From contig RQSC01000023.1 of NCBI GenBank assembly GCA_013416795.1, positions 150,714 to 210,592 of the forward strand: a stretch of 59,879 nucleotides of DNA, given 5' to 3'. Of the stretch, positions 9,758-18,642 are shown piece by piece. A program made the position numbers and the translations under genes. This stretch comes from Prasinococcaceae sp. CCMP 1430 (lineage: Eukaryota > Prasinodermophyta > Palmophyllophyceae > Prasinococcales > Prasinococcaceae). The stretch's first letter is position 1; each line of letters opens with the position of its first letter. The notes beneath the pieces were generated by a model, which ran no database searches, was not told the DNA's origin, and saw nothing but the letters and a program-made list of their open reading frames with translations.

Positions 9758-10198
9758 ATGGCGTGCGTGGCGGCGTGCGCAGCAGTGGGTGCGAGGCGCG
9801 CGTCGGCGGCGGCGGCGGCAGGGCGCAGCGGCGAGCGCGCTCGCACGCAGGCACGACCGGGGTTGCGCTGCCAGGCACGACTGGCGCCGCACCGAGCGCA
9901 ACCGCGCGCTGTGGACGTGCGTTGCGCTGGGAAGGCGGCGCTGGCAGCGACGGTGGCCGACGCTAGGCCGTGCGCCGGGGGTGCACCTGTCGGGACGCCC
10001 GCTGGTGACGGTGCCTTGCTGCGAAACTCCGCGCAAGGGGACGTGCCGCATGTGGCAGACCTTGCTGCAGTGGTGAGCGAACACGGCGTGCTCGAGAAAC
10101 TCGGCATAAGTGTCGCCTTTGGCGTGTGCGTGTGTCTGGTGGTCGCATTGGCCATCAGCGCGGTCGCCGCGCTCAACACTGTCCGTGACAATAGCTAG
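9758..10198 (+). CDS. Small putative membrane protein, function unknown
   Basis: The ORF encodes 146 residues from ATG 9758 (MACVAACAAVGARRAS). The first half is Ala/Arg-rich, low in acidic residues and resembles an organelle-targeting peptide. The last about 50 residues look structured: VADLAAVVSEHGVLEKLGISV, then one transmembrane helix (AFGVCVCLVVALAISAVAAL) and a short NTVRDNS tail. The layout would fit a small nuclear-encoded subunit of a thylakoid or mitochondrial membrane complex, but I do not recognise the family. It is divergent from the KIAA0930 homolog (270 bp between starts). AATAAA lies at 10209-10214, 11 bp after the stop. Confidence 0.45.
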   Translation: MACVAACAAVGARRASAAAAAGRSGERARTQARPGLRCQARLAPHRAQPRAVDVRCAGKAALAATVADARPCAGGAPVGTPAGDGALLRNSAQGDVPHVADLAAVVSEHGVLEKLGISVAFGVCVCLVVALAISAVAALNTVRDNS

Positions 10199-10454
10199 CG
10201 ACGAGTGGAATAAATAGTGTGGGCGTTATGTTTGTTGTGCTCTCAAGCCATACCAATATCAAAGGGCGCGACAGGCTGGCATTCGCGAGCCGCGCCGCCG
10301 GCATCCCGCAAAGCTTGGTCACTGACCCCTGTGTTCATGCCGTTGTCGAATTAGAGCAAGCTACGTTTGGGCACCCGCTCTCCCTGTCGCGTGTACCAAT
10401 AGTGCATACGTCCAACCGATGGTCGTGCTGGGCTCCGTGCGCACCAGGCGAACG

Positions 10455-11735
10455 TCATGCGCGTGGAGTGTGTCGAAGCAAGAGCGCACCATCTTCTGGA
10501 TGTTTTGAAGGTCCATCGAGCGTGTCCTTGGCCGCAAACTGTTGCAGGCGCTGCGCCACCGAGCCATCCAGCACGCGCGTCCTACGCCCCAGCCCAGGGC
10601 GCCCCTCAGGGCGAAGCCACGGGTGCCGCAGCGCCTCGACTGCTGTCGGGCGCATCGTGGGGTCCTTGTGGAGAAGTTTGCGCACCAGGCATATGGCCTC
10701 CTCGGAGATTTCCGGCCAGGGCTCGCGCATGAGCTGCGGGTCCAGGTCATCCTCCAAAATTGAGCGCCACACGAGGTTCATGCTGGGCTGCAGCGGGTTG
10801 TGGTGGTCGTTGAACGGAAAGCGCCCCGACAGCAGCTGGAACAGCATCACACCCGCCGCCCATACGTCCGCCGCCGGGCCCACCTCCGAGCGCAACAGCT
10901 CGGGCGCCATGAACCACGCTGTTCCAGCGGTCGGCATCCCCTCCTTTTGCTCCGGAGTGTAAAAGGTCGCCAGCCCGAAGTCGATGGTACGCACGCAGGC
11001 GTCTGGCGCGTCGTCGTGGAAGAGGAAGTTGCTCGGCTTGACATCCAGGTGGAGGATGGAATTCTCGTGGCACTTTGCGAGCGTGCGGAAGACGGCACGC
11101 ATGATGCGTGCCACCTCGGCCTCGGTGTAGCTGATCATCGCCAGTCGGTCCAGCACCTCTCCGCCCGTGCAGAGCTCGAGAACGATGTACACATGCTGGT
11201 CGTCCTCGTACACGCCGTACATGTGCGCCACTTCGGGAGTGCCGCGCAGCTTGCGCAGCACGCGCACCTCGCGCTTGACGTCCACGCGCAGGTTCTCAGC
11301 CTTGATGGCTAGCTGTTTCTCTGCGCCGTAGCTGGCTTGCCCGACGCGCCGCCCGGCCTTGACGTGCTTCAGAAGCGTCGCAGGCAGCTTGGGGATGACC
11401 TTCACGGCCACGTCGGTGCCTTCGGCTACTGGAATGAACTCGCTCTCATCGCCCTCCTTGATGCCGCCCGTGGCGGTCGCCCTGTACACGCGCCCGTATC
11501 CACCGCGCCCGATGAGCTCGCCGAGCTCGAACGCGTCGGCGAAGCCACGCGCGAAGCCGTAGTCGGGGCCAAGCAGCTCCTCGTCCACCGCCCCTACCGC
11601 CCGCGCGCCGATGCCCTGCACTGCCGCTTCAAGGGGCGGCGGCCTTGTGACAACGCGGGCGCGGTGCAGGCTAATCTCGCGGCCTGCGCCGCGCGGGCTG
11701 CTCTCCCTTCGCGCCGGGTGCCGCGGCTGGCCCAT
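10455..11735 (-). CDS. Ser/Thr protein kinase, CDPK/CaMK-like, without EF hands
   Basis: The frame gives 426 residues from ATG 11735 (MGQPRHPARRE); an upstream ATG at 11825 would add 30. The kinase domain is complete: Gly loop IGRGGYGRVYRA, VAVKVI lysine, catalytic HLDVKPSNFLF (D present; L in place of the common R), DFGLA, an APE-like MAPELLRSEVGPAADVWAAGVML, and a C-terminal RPTAVEALRHPWL. This order and the trailing GSVAQRLQQFAAKDTL resemble plant calcium-dependent kinases up to the autoinhibitory junction, but the reading frame then stops after about 20 residues and no EF hand follows. The N-terminal about 65 residues are Arg-rich. Without EF hands, direct calcium control is not expected. 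It could also be called a generic CaMK-group kinase. Confidence 0.82.
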   Translation of the reverse strand: MGQPRHPARRESSPRGAGREISLHRARVVTRPPPLEAAVQGIGARAVGAVDEELLGPDYGFARGFADAFELGELIGRGGYGRVYRATATGGIKEGDESEFIPVAEGTDVAVKVIPKLPATLLKHVKAGRRVGQASYGAEKQLAIKAENLRVDVKREVRVLRKLRGTPEVAHMYGVYEDDQHVYIVLELCTGGEVLDRLAMISYTEAEVARIMRAVFRTLAKCHENSILHLDVKPSNFLFHDDAPDACVRTIDFGLATFYTPEQKEGMPTAGTAWFMAPELLRSEVGPAADVWAAGVMLFQLLSGRFPFNDHHNPLQPSMNLVWRSILEDDLDPQLMREPWPEISEEAICLVRKLLHKDPTMRPTAVEALRHPWLRPEGRPGLGRRTRVLDGSVAQRLQQFAAKDTLDGPSKHPEDGALLLRHTPRA

Positions 11736-12879
11736 GCGCGACGAAGCGTCCCTGCCCACCTCCCTCACACCGCGTTTGCGCCCTGGGGCGCGCGGCGCCG
11801 CACGCGCGAGAGCGAGTGAGGGCATACGGCCCCGCCGGGCGAGCGGCGCGTGTCGAGTAGCCTGGTGCCCCCTCCCCCCAGCCGATGGACGTTCCCCGCG
11901 CGTGCGGTCCTCCCGCCTCGCCTCGCCCGTGTCGTGTGGCGCAACCCGCCATGGCGGCACGCGCACGCGGCGGCGGCGGCAGCGCCAGCAGCAGCTGCTG
12001 CCGCTGCTGCGCGCGCGCNCAATCTGATTGAAATGATCTGCGTGGCTGGCGAACGCCACGACAGTGATGCAGTAGCAACTGATGCTGGCGGGGGCAGCGC
12101 CGGCGCGGGAGGCGGCGACGATTGGATGGCGCGCGTCCTGGCGCACTTGGAGCAGGCTCTCGCGCGCGTGCGCGAGCTCGGATTCGGAACCCCGCAAAAG
12201 TAAGCCCGGGTATTCCATACCGTATAGACTCATTTTATGGGCATCGTGTCTTGGTCCAGTCCAATGGATTTCGCTCAAACGTTTCGCCGCCGTAAGAAGC
12301 GCGTTTCGTGACTGACTTCACGTGGGGCCCGACCACCGCGGAATTGTCAAAGCTGGTCATCATCAAGCAATATGCCATTGGTTTGCTGACTGACTGAAGC
12401 AGGAGTGTACCCGGCACTTCGATCGGACGAGAGTCTTCGGTGACGAGGCGGTTCGGCAGCCAGGGACACGTCAGCCGGATCTGTGCCGGGGTGTGTGCTC
12501 GTCGTGTGCTCCCGCGCGCTCGAGCGATCGATCGCACTGGGTTGGTTGTTGGGTGGTTGGTGTTGGTTGGTTGGAGCGATCTCGCGTGGGCCCCCTCTCT
12601 GTGGTCTAAATCGGATTTTTGATTGTGTTCTCGCGTTCGCGTTTGCGCGCAGTGTCGCGCGCCCTCGCTGGCTGGATCGAAAGCGATGGTCGAAAGTCCG
12701 CGCGCGAGTGCGAAATATCTACGGCGCGGCGCGCGTTCCCCGCGGCTCAGAGCGCGCTGCACGAGTTCATCCTAACCGAATGCGCGGGCACGTCGCCGCG
12801 CCGGGGAGGGCGCCACCCCGCGCACGCATCGCACCCAAGCTCGCAGCCCCGTACCGCCCTCTCCCCCCCTCCTATCACC
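11736..12879. other. Intergenic region with single N (12019) and GGTTG-rich tract
   Basis: It contains one undetermined base at 12019, directly after a CGCGCGCG run. To the right lies a possible truncated ORF (12020-12203). A GGTTG/TGGTTGG-rich tract spans 12538-12573, and the last about 250 bp are probably the promoter and 5' UTR of the small membrane protein at 12880. The 5' end of the kinase gene also falls here. Confidence 0.4.
12020..12203 (+). pseudogene. Possible truncated C-terminal coding fragment next to a single-N join
   Basis: The frame NLIEMICVAGERHDSD...GGDDWMARVLAHLEQALARVRELGFGTPQK ends in TAA at 12201-12203. It looks less GC-random than the sequence left of the N, which is Ala/Arg low-complexity. 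It may be the last exon of a gene whose upstream part is missing or misjoined at 12019. There is no homology call, and it could be chance. Confidence 0.22.
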
Positions 12880-13361
12880 ATGCCTGTCGACAAGCTGATG
12901 GCCGCGCAGGCGGGGTTCGCGGGAATGTATGGCCTGCAGATCGGGGTGTCGCCCAAGACGGCATCCAAGACGTGCGTCAAGAGCGCGCGTGCACGCGCCT
13001 CTGCCGTCCCCCACCCCCGCAGCGCTCGTGCGCTGACACAACCTCACACGCCATCGCGCCTCCCATCTTGCGCAGGTTCTACGGTAACGACTCCCCCGCG
13101 AAGTCAGAGACTGGGGTGGGCCAGTGGCTCGGGTTCACCAACTGCATCATGGGGGCCACGTTCGGCGTGCTCTCGACTGCCGACCTCTCCAAGAGCGACA
13201 AGAAGAAGCTGTACGCGATCGGCGCGGCCTCTTGCGCCGCAGGCAGTGCCATTGCGCAGCACCAGGTTGGCTCCAAGGGCTTCGACAAGACTCAGGCCAC
13301 GGTCGCCACGGTCCTGAACGTCGCGATGGGCGCGATGTACGCGAAGAAGTTGCTCGAGTGA
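12880..13361 (+). CDS. Small conserved-looking membrane protein (2 exons), function unknown
   Basis: Model: join(12880..12971, 13076..13361), 125 residues, with a 104-bp intron (GTGCGT donor, TGCGCAG acceptor, phase 2: AC|G). The start MPVDKLMAAQAGFAGMYGLQ is followed by SPKTASKTFYGNDSPAKSE, then helical, Ala/Gly/Ser-rich segments (WLGFTNCIMGATFGVLST, LYAIGAASCAAGSAIAQH, ATVLNVAMGAMYAKKLLE) that could be three or four short transmembrane helices. The FYGxxSP-then-helices layout is one I associate with uncharacterised small algal membrane proteins; no function is known to me. The ATG is preceded by tatcacc, a plausible start context. The gene is convergent with the SDR gene across 131 bp of CACGCA-type repeats. 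Confidence 0.7.
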
Positions 13362-13492
13362 GTAGAGCACGCAGCCCACCCACGCAGCGCACCCACCAGC
13401 CCACCCACGCACGCACACGCACGCGCGCACGCATGCATGCAAACGCGTAAGTGACCACTTATGAGGCATCGCGCGCAGGATGCTCTGGCGAG

Positions 13493-14485
13493 CTAAGCGG
13501 TCGCGCGCACGAGCGCGTCAGCCTCGCCGGGCGCGAGGCCAACGAGCCGCTCACACGCGTCCCACACGCGCGCACGGAGCGACGCGTCGGTGGCGAGCGG
13601 ATTGGAGGCGCACACGCAGCCATCCGACCCAAGGTGGGAGCCCGAGCATGGCGGTTCGGAGCAGCTGGCGGCGTGCAACTGCGCGCGCGCCCCATCGGCG
13701 GCGCTCAGCAGCACCTTTGTCATCACGCAGCGGTACATCGACTGCACGAGCTTTGGCAGCGTGCGCACGACGCCGGTCACGACGTTGCCCGGGTGCAGCG
13801 ACACGACCGACACGCGCGCTTCCTTGGGTAGTCGACGCGCGAGCTCCACCGTGAGCATGACCTCGGCGAGCTTGCTCTGCGCATACGCCTTGAGTGGCGT
13901 GTATGTCTCCTCGGCGACCTGCAGGTCGGCGAGCATCGCGTCGCCGTCGAACGCAAGCTCGTGCAGGATCGATGCGACATTCACCACGCGCGCGCCCTTC
14001 GGCTGCGTAGATCGGCGCAGCGACGGTAGCAGCAGCAGCGTGAAAAGGAATGGCGCGAGGCAGTTCGTGTGCAGGTGTGATTCGTGGCCGTCGGCCGTCT
14101 CGGATCGGCCCGCGCCCATCGCGAACACGCCTGCGTTGTTGATCACAGCATCGACGGCATGATCGCGCGCGCAAAGCGTGGCGGCGGCGGTGCGCACGCT
14201 CTCCATCTCGCCCAGATCCATCTTGAGGGTCTCGCAGCGCAGCGGCGGCGCGTACTCCCCGGCCGCGCGCGCTGCGTCCTGCTCGGCCTCCCATGCCGCG
14301 ATCAACGCGTCGGCGCGCGCCGGCCGCCGGCAGCAGAGCACGACTCGCGAGCCTCGCCCGGCTCGCCCCCACCGCGCGCCGCGGAGCGGCCCACGTACGC
14401 AGTCGCGGCCGCGCCCGGTGCGATTGGCGACATGCCCGCCACCCACATGCGCTGCAGCACCACGTCCGCGAGCACGCGACACCAC
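13493..14485 (-). CDS. Short-chain dehydrogenase/reductase (5' end unresolved)
   Basis: The stop is at 13493 and the frame is reliable from about 14355 downward. SDR motifs are RVVLCCRRPARADAL (beta2), KMDLGEMESVR, INNAGVFAMG (NNAG), VVNVASILHELA (catalytic Ser), YAQSKLAEVML (catalytic YxxxK) and SLHPGNVVTGVVRTL. It resembles the retinol-dehydrogenase/FEY-like group of extended oxidoreductases that use NAD(P)H on lipophilic substrates. The N-terminal TGxxxGxG cofactor loop is not visible in this frame, and no in-frame ATG precedes MDLGEME, so an upstream exon on the minus strand (somewhere in 14360-14800) must supply it or the sequence has an indel. The C-terminus (CSGSHLGSDGCVCASNPLATDASLRARVWDACERLVGL) is typical of this group. 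Confidence 0.78.
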   Translation of the reverse strand: MVSRARGRGAAAHVGGGHVANRTGRGRDCVRGPLRGARWGRAGRGSRVVLCCRRPARADALIAAWEAEQDAARAAGEYAPPLRCETLKMDLGEMESVRTAAATLCARDHAVDAVINNAGVFAMGAGRSETADGHESHLHTNCLAPFLFTLLLLPSLRRSTQPKGARVVNVASILHELAFDGDAMLADLQVAEETYTPLKAYAQSKLAEVMLTVELARRLPKEARVSVVSLHPGNVVTGVVRTLPKLVQSMYRCVMTKVLLSAADGARAQLHAASCSEPPCSGSHLGSDGCVCASNPLATDASLRARVWDACERLVGLAPGEADALVRATA

Positions 14486-14812
14486 GTCCGCGCGCGGTGG
14501 CAGGCACCAAGCTGGGAGGGCGCCATAGCGGCAAGGCCGCGCCCGGCTCCGCGGGCGGCCGATGCGCGCCGTGTGGTCGGGATGGTGGCCACAGCAGTCG
14601 GTGCCAGGGTCCAGTTGGCTTCTTGAAAAAGCAATGTGGTGGACGGCGCAGGCGGGCAGGCAAAAGACGGCACGCGCGCTGCTGCGCGAGCTCGATGTCG
14701 AGCGCGCTGCTCGATTGGGTCCTAGTTACAGAATGCGCAGCGAGGCGGCGGCGCGGGGGACGCGGGACGTGTGGGTGGGCTGGGTGTGGGGTGCGGGGGG
14801 GAACGGGGGCCC
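14486..14812. other. Region between CEP83-like and SDR genes
   Basis: It probably holds the missing 5' exon of the SDR gene and the 3' UTR of the CEP83-like gene. TTACA at 14726-14730 (TGTAA on the minus strand) lies 83 bp downstream of the CEP83-like stop. A GTACGT donor-like site (minus strand) is present near 14400. I could not join it to the SDR frame. Confidence 0.35.
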
Positions 14813-16855
14813 TCACGCCGCGACGGGTTTGGTCTTGGCCTTGAGGTAGGCACTCTGGCGCTCGTTGAGGCGTTCCAGCTTCCGCGTAAGCTTTTGCGAG
14901 GGGCTGTCGTAAAGGCTGGGCGCCTTGTCGGCGCGGATGCCTCGCGCGGCTGCCTTCGCGGACCCCGGGCCGAGCGCGTCGTGCGCGCTCGCCGCGGCGC
15001 CACCAAGCTCGACGGTGGCCTGCCACTCCTGGAGCGCGCGCACTTGCGCCTCCGTCTGCCCGAGCTGCAGCCTCATGTTCTCTCTCGCCTCGAGGAGTGC
15101 CTTGATCGTGCTCTGCTGCTCACGAAGCCGCGCGTTGGCCTTCTTGATGGTGGCCTTCTCGCGCACGCGCGCCTCCTCCGCGAGCCGCTCGGCGCGCCCG
15201 ATGATTGCCTCCCGCTCGGCCCGCGCCTGCGCCGCCGCATCCGCCACGGCGCGCTCGCTGGACACGCGCGCCTCTCGCGCGCGCTCCGCCGCATCGCTCA
15301 GCTGCGCTGCTGCCTCGGCGGCATCCGCCGCCGCGCGGTCGCGATCTGCCTCGGCGTCCTTGAGCTTCGCCGTTGCTTCCGATGCGCGCTCCTCCGCCGC
15401 CGCCACCATCTCCTGCATGCGAATCACATCCCTGTGAAGCGACTCCCTCTCCGCGTCGGCTTCAGCCTTCGCCGCCGCGGCACGCTCCGATGCAGCGACA
15501 GCGCTGCGCCGGTCGGCCTGCGCCGCCGAGAGCTCTCGGCGGAGGTTCTCAGCCTCTCGTGCACCAGTGTCGGAGACCTCTTCCGCCTTGCGACTCGAGG
15601 CGATGGCTGCGGCGCGCGCCGCATCCAGCGCCGCCTGCAGCTCCAGGTTGCGCGCGTCCCATCGGGCGCGCTCGGTCTCAAGCTTTGACTTTGCCGCCTC
15701 CTCCACGCTCTCGCTTGCACGACGCGCCGATTCGAGATCCGCGCGGTGCATCGCCTCGGTCGCCTTGCGCGAGCTCCGCTCCGCCGCTGCCGCCGCGTCG
15801 ATCCTCGCCTCGGCGTCAGCGAGCTGTGCGGTCAGGCTTCCGTTGCTCTCCTTGAGAGCGTAGCATCGCGCCTCCAAGCTGGACACCTTCTCCTCCAGCT
15901 TCGCCTGCGTGGTCGCCCACCCCGCCTGCTCGCCAAGGCGCCGGTCCTGCAGCTCCGCGTTAGCCTTCTGCGCCAGCTCGAGCTCGCTCTGCAAGTTGCG
16001 CGCGCGCCGCCCCATTGCCTCGAGCTGCCGCCGCATGGTCGACTCTTCCGCCTGAGCGCGCTGCACGTCTGCGCGCGCCGCCATCGTCTTGGCCTCCACG
16101 TCGGGCGCCGCTCGCTCCAGGCTGTCACGGAGAGCGTCGCACTCCTCGTCTGCCTTGGCGCGCGCGGCGCGCGCGGCGGAGAGCTCCCGGCTCACCTCTG
16201 CCAGCCGCACCTCGAGCGTCTCCACCTGACTCGGCGCATCCTGCAGCCCCGCGAGATCCTCGCGCAGTTCCCCGAGCCGCGCCTCATAATCCACCTTGAG
16301 CATCGACACGAGCTTCGCGTGCGCCGCGCCGTCAGCCTCTGCGCGCGCTGTGATGATGGCGAGGTCGTGCCTGGCCGCATGCGCCTGCGAGTGGAGCATC
16401 TCCGCCTCGCGCTCGAGCGACGCGCACTTGGCGCGATACGGCGCCTCGATCTCCTCGCGCAGCCGCAGCTCCATCATCTGCAGCTCATGGGGGTTCATGA
16501 TCGTCGTGCTCGCCGCCTCGAATTCGGCCTGCTTCGCGGCAAGGCGCTCGGCCCACTGCCGGCACAGCCCCTGGTAGTAGCCTTCGGTCTTCTCCTTCTC
16601 GTCCGACAGGCCCGCGTACCGCGTCCCCAGCTCGGCGTGCTGTGCCTGCAGCGCCACGTGCAGCGCCTTGAGCGACTCGAAGTTGGCCTTGAGCGTCCCG
16701 TTCTCGGCGCTCAGCGCCTTGAGCTGGCGCACCGCGCGCCGCAGCTCCTTGTACCCCTCCTCGCCGAGCGTGTCGCTCGACGAGTTGGTCGCCTGCTCAT
16801 CCGGCGCGTCGTCGAGCGTGTCGTCCTCGACCGCCGGGGGCGCCGCATCGTCCAT
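14813..16855 (-). CDS. Long coiled-coil protein, CEP83 (CCDC41)-like
   Basis: The single exon encodes 680 residues from ATG 16855 (MDDAAPPAVEDDTLDD). After an acidic leader, residues about 45-620 are almost continuous heptad-rich coiled coil (Ala/Glu/Arg/Leu), followed by a basic tail (SPSQKLTRKLERLNERQSAYLKAKTKPVAA). A segment near residue 120, MNPHELQMMELRLREEIEAPYRAKCASLE, resembles the conserved region of CEP83, a distal-appendage protein that anchors the mother centriole to the membrane in ciliogenesis. The coiled-coil assignment is secure. The CEP83 identity rests on that one segment and would imply a lineage with centrioles or flagella. The whole antisense strand is open (shadow frames) because of codon bias. 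Confidence 0.6.
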   Translation of the reverse strand: MDDAAPPAVEDDTLDDAPDEQATNSSSDTLGEEGYKELRRAVRQLKALSAENGTLKANFESLKALHVALQAQHAELGTRYAGLSDEKEKTEGYYQGLCRQWAERLAAKQAEFEAASTTIMNPHELQMMELRLREEIEAPYRAKCASLEREAEMLHSQAHAARHDLAIITARAEADGAAHAKLVSMLKVDYEARLGELREDLAGLQDAPSQVETLEVRLAEVSRELSAARAARAKADEECDALRDSLERAAPDVEAKTMAARADVQRAQAEESTMRRQLEAMGRRARNLQSELELAQKANAELQDRRLGEQAGWATTQAKLEEKVSSLEARCYALKESNGSLTAQLADAEARIDAAAAAERSSRKATEAMHRADLESARRASESVEEAAKSKLETERARWDARNLELQAALDAARAAAIASSRKAEEVSDTGAREAENLRRELSAAQADRRSAVAASERAAAAKAEADAERESLHRDVIRMQEMVAAAEERASEATAKLKDAEADRDRAAADAAEAAAQLSDAAERAREARVSSERAVADAAAQARAEREAIIGRAERLAEEARVREKATIKKANARLREQQSTIKALLEARENMRLQLGQTEAQVRALQEWQATVELGGAAASAHDALGPGSAKAAARGIRADKAPSLYDSPSQKLTRKLERLNERQSAYLKAKTKPVAA

Positions 16856-17463
16856 GGCGCGGGCTCCGGTCGCCGGGGCGAGAGCCCCACGCGCGCCCCG
16901 CGCGCAGCCCGCCTCCCGCGCGCGCGGTGTGGCGCCAGCCCCTCCTCTCCCTTCCCTCGCGCACCCCTCCCCCCCTTCCCCCCACGCTCCCGCAGGTTTC
17001 GCGGCCGGGCGGCGTTTCGCCGCCGCGGGTGCGCGCGCGCCCCCCCCGCGAGGGCCCATCAAACCGAACGTCCCCTTCCACCAACGGTCCTGTGAAGGGG
17101 AAGGGAAAAACGCTCTGCTCTCGCCCTCGCCTTCCGCGCGCGGCCGAATTCGCAAAGCGGCGGGAAAAAGCCAAGGCCGGGGAGAAAAAAAAAAAAAAAA
17201 CAGGGTGGCGAAGCCGCTCCGCTCGGCGGGAGGGCGGAAGCGCGGGCTCGCCTCGCCGGATGTTGGTTTGGAGTGCGACGACGTGTGCGCTGCGAGGCGT
17301 GATTGGGGTTGGGGTTAGGGTTATTGGATGGCGCAAGGCGGGTGCGATCTGATGTGCGAGCCGCCGTGCGTCCGCCGGAGCGCAGGGCGGGCAGTGCGCG
17401 TCGATGGGCGATCCGGCGCGGGAGCCGCGCCCGCGCGGCGCGAATTGGCCGCGGGCGCGCCAC
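16856..17463. other. Region between CEP83-like start and L-domain gene
   Basis: It holds the CEP83-like promoter and 5' UTR and probably the unresolved 3' exon(s) of the L-domain gene. It contains a run of about 17 A (about 17187-17203) and a telomere-repeat-like tract GGGGTTGGGGTTAGGGTTA (17305-17323), that is, AACCCTAAC on the minus strand, about 450 bp upstream of the CEP83-like ATG. Confidence 0.4.
17303..17325 (-). promoter_or_regulatory. Telo-box-like motif (AACCCTAAC) upstream of CEP83-like gene
   Basis: On the minus strand the tract contains AACCCTAACCCC. Short telo-boxes of this type are known promoter elements of housekeeping genes in plants. Similar motifs occur near the starts of the PWWP and TPR/beta-helix genes in this window. 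Confidence 0.35.
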
Positions 17464-18363
17464 AATGTCGCCGTTCACGGCGCGCAGCGAGGAGAGGTCC
17501 ACGGCCTCGAGCGCGTCGGTGCGCACGACCTCGAGGTCGCCGTTGACGAAGAGGAGCTTGCCCATGTCCACGACGGGGCCTAGGAGCGGGTGCTTGGCAA
17601 TACGCAGGCCGCCGGGGGCTTTGAGCCTGTAGGGCGCCTTGCCGAAGGTGTCGGGGTCCACCACGGCAGCGCCGCGGTAGTCGATGGCCTCGGCGGTGAT
17701 GTTGCCCAGCGCCTCGCGCCACGCGGCGAGGAAGTCGTCAGTGGAGTCGGCGTCGGGCGCGAAGGCGTCGGGGAGGGAGGTCACCGGCGTCGGGATGGCC
17801 TCGACGACGTCGGCGCCCATCGACATGCTGAGGCCGCCGCCCTCGCCGCCCGACAGCCACCAGTCGTCCGCGCCGTACGGGCAGTTGTAGCCGAACACTG
17901 CCCTCAGCGAGCGCAGGTCGAGGTGCTCGAGCGCGCTGGAGCCGTCGTGGCGGCCCTCGATCTCGACCTTGCCCTCGACGGTCCGGAGACCTGAGAGGTC
18001 GATCCCCGTCACGTGGGTGGTGGACACCTCGAGGTTGGCGTACGTCCCGCAGGGCGCGCGGTTGGGGGTCACGATGGAGCGCAGCTTTGACGCGTCGATG
18101 AAGCCCTCGTCCTTCTTGCCGATGCCCGCGCTGGTCACGTTGCCGTAGACGATCGTGCAGCCACGGTGCGCGACCTCGGCCAGCGTGTAGCCCTCCGGAG
18201 TAGGCGGGGCGTTACAGACGACGCGGTCGCGCGGCGGCAGCGGGCCAAAGTCGCCAGTGATGGCGTCCTGCGGCGCGTCCTCGGCGCGCGCAAGGCCGGC
18301 GCCCGCCACCGCCGCGCCCGCGCCACGCGCCTCGCAGAGCAATGCGTGCTTCGACAAGTGCAT
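17464..18363 (-). CDS. Receptor-L-domain-like secreted/membrane protein (5' and 3' ends unresolved)
   Basis: The frame is open from an ATG at 18363 through 17464, where NGDI is followed by a GTGGCG donor-like site; further exons are expected. Two repeats read like receptor L domains. The first is [14 protein letters not shown]...[12 protein letters not shown]...[28 protein letters not shown]...[17 protein letters not shown]. The second is [48 protein letters not shown]. Conserved cysteines (VVCNAPP, RGC, APCGTYA, YNCPYG) suggest an extracellular or luminal protein. The function is unknown. The first about 35 codons of this frame are exactly antisense to the conserved TIM10 core, so the true N-terminus may come from another exon; an acceptor-like CCGCAG precedes DAITGDFG. 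Confidence 0.5.
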
Positions 18364-18642
18364 GACCAAGCCGCACAAGGAGAGCGACCTCAACGTGGGC
18401 GAGAACAGCTGCGTGGACCGCTGCGTCGCCAAGTACTGGCAGGTGCGGCCGTAGCTGCGCTCGCGCGCCGACCGCTGCCGCACGCCACGCGCAGCCCGCC
18501 TGCTCCCAAGCTCCCCAGCTCACCACACCAACCATACACGCCATCTCCGCGACCCCTCCCCCCACACACACGGCAGGTGGTGAGCACCGTCGGCGCGCTC
18601 CTGGGCAACAACAGCCAGCCGCCGCCGGGCGGCGCGCCCTGA
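18260..18642 (+). CDS. TIM10: Mitochondrial intermembrane-space chaperone TIM10 (2 exons)
   Basis: Model: join(18260..18442, 18577..18642), about 82 residues, with a 134-bp intron (GTGCGG donor, CGGCAG acceptor, phase 0 between WQ and VV). The twin CX3C signature is intact: [33 protein letters not shown], with the KE..L..GE..C.DRCV.KY pattern specific to TIM10, followed by [18 protein letters not shown]. Small TIMs form TIM9-TIM10 hexamers that escort hydrophobic precursors to the inner membrane. The residues before the first cysteine ([28 protein letters not shown]) lack the amphipathic helix seen in other TIM10s. A CCTCGCAG acceptor-like site sits directly before SNACFDKC, so the real first exon may lie elsewhere. 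AATAAA is at 18725-18730. Confidence 0.85.

Noticed and set aside
13362-13450. CACGCA/CCCACC repeats as a CRISPR-like array
   Set aside because: Irregular simple-sequence DNA without fixed repeat and spacer lengths.
15746-17095. 449-codon plus-strand ORF
   Set aside because: It is antisense to the CEP83-like coiled coil; the Ala/Arg/Leu composition is the mirror of GC-rich coiled-coil codons and carries no domain.
17303-17325. TTAGGG/TTGGGG tract as a chromosome end
   Set aside because: Only a few degenerate units and genes continue on both sides; a telo-box-like promoter element is more likely.
18166-18642. 158-codon plus ORF overlapping TIM10
   Set aside because: Wrong frame for the CX3C motifs; only its last 22 codons coincide with TIM10 exon 2.
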